Below, one piece after another: positions 3,406-6,019 of a stretch of 6,019 nt of DNA (position 1 is the stretch's first letter; every line of letters starts with the position of its first letter). A program made the translations under genes and the position numbers. This stretch comes from Ignavibacteriota bacterium (GTDB lineage: Bacteria; Bacteroidota; Ignavibacteria; UBA10030; SZUA-254), in assembly GCA_016191715.1 (NCBI GenBank), contig JACPVN010000270.1, positions 1 to 6,019 of the forward strand, read 5' to 3'. Below the pieces are notes generated by a model. It saw nothing but the letters and a program-made list of their open reading frames with translations, did not search any database and was not told where the DNA came from.

Positions 3406-5835
3406 ATGAAACATACTATCACCATAAATCTCTTCGTCGTTCTTTTTTCTTCTTGCTTATTTTCACAGCAAGGGTTTCTGCCTAATTACAATCGTACAGA
3501 ATATCTTCAAGCATCCCCCGGCGCGATGAAGTTCGGTTTGTACGGTTACGATAATCCCGCTCTCCTCACAACGCTTCATCAACCTGATATCTTGTATATG
3601 TGGAATGAAGCAGACGATGACTGGAACAATCTCAACAAGTGGGGTTTGTTTGCGGCAGTGCCGAACTTCGGTTTCGGTATGAACCGGCAGAAAGCAAATG
3701 ATTTTTTTGTAACCGACTATCGCCTCGCCGTTGGTATGGGAGATAGGGAATCGAGCATCGGATTTTCTTACGGCTGGTCCGGAGGCGATGCGGAGTATTT
3801 CAACCGGACAAACGTTGTTTCGCTCGGAATGATGTCGAGACAGAATCAATATCTCTCGCTTGGCGCGGTCGGTTCTTTCGCCTCACGCGGCGATGGAAAA
3901 GAAGTTGTTGTGGATGTTGCTGTTCGACCACGGGGCGATGAGGTTGTGGCGCTCTTTGCCGATGCCGCTCTCCCGAACGACCAACGCTTGAAAGATTTTT
4001 CATGGAGTGCCGGCGCAGTGATTGAGCCGCTTCCGGGCGTACGAATTACCGGACGGTATTTCGATACCAAAGCGTTTACTGTCGGGTTTGATTTCAGTTT
4101 TGGTCGCGTAAGTGTCATGGAGCAGGGGCATTTCGATAAAGACAACAACTACCTGTTCAGCACTCATGGTATTCGTCTCGGCGCGTTTGACCGCACGATT
4201 TTCGGAACGACGGTTGCACGGGAAAAGAAGTATGTTGAAATGAACTTCAACGGAACGATGAAATACAGGGGATACAAATTTTTTGATAGCGGAAACAAAC
4301 TGAGCGATGTCCTGAAGCAAATCAAAGCCGCAGAGGATGACCCGAATGTTACCGGAATTGTCATCAGCACTTCCGGGATGGAGGCGAGCCGCGAGATGTT
4401 GTGGGAAGTCCGTGAACAACTGAAGGAATTTAAATCACGGGGAAAGCGTGTCATCGTTTTTATTGATAACGTTGGAATTGACCAATACCATTTTGCTTCC
4501 ATCGCAGATAAAATTGTCATTGACCCGCTTGGCATCGTTACGCTTGAAGGATTCAGGATGGGACGTACCTTCTACAAAGGGATGCTCGACAAATTGGGTA
4601 TTGGCTTCGACGAGTGGCGATTTTTCAAATACAAATCAGCAAACGAGGGATATTCACGCGAGAAGATGTCTGAAGGTGACCGCGAGCAGAGACAGAAACT
4701 CGTGGACGATATGTATGCGCTTGTCAAGACAGAAATCTGTGAGGCGCGGAAGATATCTCCTGAGCGTTTCGATAACATCGTGAACGATTCGGTTTTGTTC
4801 CTCGCCTCGGATGCTCTCAATTCCGGACTTGTTGATACAGTCGGAAGATGGGACATTGCAAACGACATCATCAAGTCGCTCGAAGGGGAAGAACTGCGTC
4901 GTGTGAATCCTGGTTCGCTTGCGAAGTTTCAATTGCCATCCGACAATCGGTGGGGCGAACCGCCTCGCATCGCAGTTGTGTATGCTCTCGGAGTTTGCGC
5001 TATGGATGAAGGTATCAAAGCACGCTCGCTGTCGAAAGTCATACAAGCGGTAGCAGATGCTGATAGAGTGAAAGCGATCATCCTCCGTGTTGATTCTCCC
5101 GGCGGCGATGCAATGGCATCGGATTATGTCGCAGAAGCATTGAAGAAATGTAAAGGAAAGAAACCTGTAATCATTTCGCAGGGAAATGTTGCGGCATCAG
5201 GCGGGTATTGGATTTCGATGTACGGCGATACTATTGTCGCCGCGCCGAACACCATCACAGGTTCAATTGGTGTTATCGGTGGATGGTTTTACAACAAAGG
5301 ACTCAAAGACACGCTCGGTATGACGACAGACCTTGTGAAAGCAGGCAAGCACGCTGACCTTGGTTTTGGTTTCTCGCTTCCATTTTTCGGAATGGGAATT
5401 CCCGACCGCAACCTGAGCGAAGAAGAACGGGCAAAGATTGAACATCTTATCAAATCGGCATATAAAGAGTTCGTCGCGAAGGTAGCATCGGGGCGAGAGA
5501 TGAAGCACGAGGATATTGAGGCGATAGCACAAGGACGAGTTTGGTCCGGCACTGATGGAAAAAAGAACGGCTTGGTTGATGTGTTGGGCGGACTTACCAC
5601 TGCAATTCGAATCGCGAAGGAACGCGCAGGTTTGACACCGGATGAAGAAGTGGAAATTGTTGAACTTCCCGAAATGGGTTGGTTCGATTTCAGCAGTCTC
5701 TTTCAGCCGAAATTGTTGCCGGTCAAAATCGAAGACGATCCGGCTCTCAATCACTTGCTCTTTCGTTTGAAGCACAATGGAGAGCCGATGCCGATATTGC
5801 CGATGGAATTCTTGGAGGGTGAAAGCAGGAAGTAA
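3406..5835 (+). CDS. sppA: SppA-type S49 protease with N-terminal barrel-like domain
   Basis: This 809-aa protein belongs to the 67K-type SppA family (tandem S49 domains), which degrades cleaved signal peptides and other membrane-proximal peptides. The ATG at 3406 is preferred over 3388 because AAAGGA lies 7 nt upstream and a signal peptide follows (MKHTITINLFVVLF..LFSQ). Residues about 25-240 are beta-rich with alternating hydrophobic strands and an N-P-A-L-L motif, like PorV-type outer-membrane barrels. The first S49 domain starts near residue 275 and carries Lys410 in FKYKSANEGY, matching E. coli Lys209. The second starts near 520 and has VDSPGGDAMAS (563 on) and Ser598 in NVAASGGYW, matching Ser409. 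The dyad is complete, so it should be active, probably facing the periplasm. At 809 aa it is about 190 aa longer than E. coli SppA (618 aa). It appears monocistronic and ends at a strong terminator. Confidence 0.93.
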   Translation: MKHTITINLFVVLFSSCLFSQQGFLPNYNRTEYLQASPGAMKFGLYGYDNPALLTTLHQPDILYMWNEADDDWNNLNKWGLFAAVPNFGFGMNRQKANDFFVTDYRLAVGMGDRESSIGFSYGWSGGDAEYFNRTNVVSLGMMSRQNQYLSLGAVGSFASRGDGKEVVVDVAVRPRGDEVVALFADAALPNDQRLKDFSWSAGAVIEPLPGVRITGRYFDTKAFTVGFDFSFGRVSVMEQGHFDKDNNYLFSTHGIRLGAFDRTIFGTTVAREKKYVEMNFNGTMKYRGYKFFDSGNKLSDVLKQIKAAEDDPNVTGIVISTSGMEASREMLWEVREQLKEFKSRGKRVIVFIDNVGIDQYHFASIADKIVIDPLGIVTLEGFRMGRTFYKGMLDKLGIGFDEWRFFKYKSANEGYSREKMSEGDREQRQKLVDDMYALVKTEICEARKISPERFDNIVNDSVLFLASDALNSGLVDTVGRWDIANDIIKSLEGEELRRVNPGSLAKFQLPSDNRWGEPPRIAVVYALGVCAMDEGIKARSLSKVIQAVADADRVKAIILRVDSPGGDAMASDYVAEALKKCKGKKPVIISQGNVAASGGYWISMYGDTIVAAPNTITGSIGVIGGWFYNKGLKDTLGMTTDLVKAGKHADLGFGFSLPFFGMGIPDRNLSEEERAKIEHLIKSAYKEFVAKVASGREMKHEDIEAIAQGRVWSGTDGKKNGLVDVLGGLTTAIRIAKERAGLTPDEEVEIVELPEMGWFDFSSLFQPKLLPVKIEDDPALNHLLFRLKHNGEPMPILPMEFLEGESRK

Positions 5836-5859
5836 TAATAAAATGTTTAAGTGAGATGA

Positions 5860-5909
5860 GAACTCCGACTCTTATATTTTTTTCAAGAAGTCGGAGTTCA
5901 TTTTCTTTT
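5860..5909 (+). terminator. intrinsic terminator of sppA
   Basis: GAACTCCGACT (5860-5870) and AGTCGGAGTTC (5889-5899) form a perfect 11-bp stem. Three more pairs (CTT with AAG) are possible past one bulged A. ATTTTCTTTT follows immediately. It lies 24 bp after the sppA stop. A T-run in the loop is unusual but does not affect the call. Confidence 0.9.
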
Positions 5910-5920
5910 GGGAAGTTAAT

Positions 5921-5934
5921 GAAAATATATTTTC
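5921..5934. repeat. 14-bp perfect palindrome in the gap before the last gene
   Basis: GAAAATATATTTTC is its own reverse complement. It lies just upstream of a putative promoter, with its right end on the -33 position, so it could be a regulator site. AT-rich palindromes also arise by chance. Confidence 0.4.
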
Positions 5935-5960
5935 CTGTCTTCTGAAATTCTTGTACATTG
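5931..5960 (+). promoter_or_regulatory. putative promoter of the right-edge gene
   Basis: TTTC (5931-5934), a 19-nt spacer and TACATTG (5954-5960) resemble the Bacteroidota -33/-7 pattern, with one mismatch in each box. It lies 23 bp before the ATG at 5984. Confidence 0.3.
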
Positions 5961-5983
5961 CATACGTTTTAAGTGAAGTTGTA

Positions 5984-6019
5984 ATGTATAATCCGATTCA
6001 ATTTGTCGTGCTGGCTCTC
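5984..6019 (+). CDS. start of an unidentified gene, cut by the right edge
   Basis: An ATG at 5984 opens MYNPIQFVVLAL, which runs off the window. The hydrophobic stretch after the first residues suggests a signal peptide or a membrane segment. Support is its position after the sppA terminator, a promoter-like element upstream and an open frame. The ribosome binding site is weak (AAGTGAAG). The family cannot be known from 12 residues. Confidence 0.45.
   Translation, partial: MYNPIQFVVLAL

Noticed and set aside
3418..3456. Possible lipobox (LFSSC) in the SppA signal peptide
   Set aside because: Phe rather than Leu stands at -3, and the following FSQQ fits an ordinary signal peptidase I site better, so lipidation is unlikely though not excluded.
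3463..5775. Many open frames antisense or out of frame to sppA, up to 170 codons
   Set aside because: They lie wholly within a well-supported gene with a conserved active site. They lack ribosome binding sites, and their compositions are those expected of shadow frames in a moderately GC-rich gene.

Overview
The window looks like chromosomal DNA from a Gram-negative bacterium of the Bacteroidota/Chlorobiota/Ignavibacteriota (FCB) lineage. The main clue is promoter-like sequences of the Bacteroidota type (TTG, 19-20 bp, TAnnTTT) ahead of several genes. Others are a lipoprotein with an acidic stretch after the lipid cysteine, an SppA-type protease with an N-terminal outer-membrane-barrel-like region, and a gene remnant of a kind I associate with this group. 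The phylum is an inference; no rRNA or marker gene is present.

Left part (1-1350): bases 1-136 may hold the 3' part of an unidentified gene on the + strand. Two type II toxin-antitoxin modules follow on the - strand, tandem and 35 bp apart. The upstream module is a Phd/YefM-like antitoxin with a RelE/ParE-like toxin. The downstream module is a ribbon-helix-helix antitoxin with a MazF/PemK toxin. The mazF frame is full length (110 codons) except for one in-frame TAA at codon 44, so the toxin appears dead while its antitoxin is intact.

Centre-left (1351-2102): a compact divergent control region has a palindrome over each putative promoter. It separates the toxin-antitoxin block from a two-gene + strand module: a small DUF5678-like protein coupled by an ATGA overlap to a single-domain retropepsin-like aspartic protease. 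This pair is the best candidate in the window for a poorly described system.

Centre (2103-3387): a small lipoprotein gene with its own promoter is followed by a repeat-rich, decayed stretch. This holds an array of the heptamer TTGATGC, a perfect hairpin, and a fused gene remnant. In the remnant the N-terminus of what looks like a PEP/pyruvate-binding signalling protein is joined in frame to the C-terminus of a SpoIIE/PP2C phosphatase.

Right (3388-6019): a long SppA/S49 protease gene (809 aa) has the expected Lys/Ser dyad and an extra N-terminal beta-rich domain. It ends in a strong intrinsic terminator. The start of another + strand gene runs off the right edge. Apart from the coupled pairs, the genes look independently transcribed.
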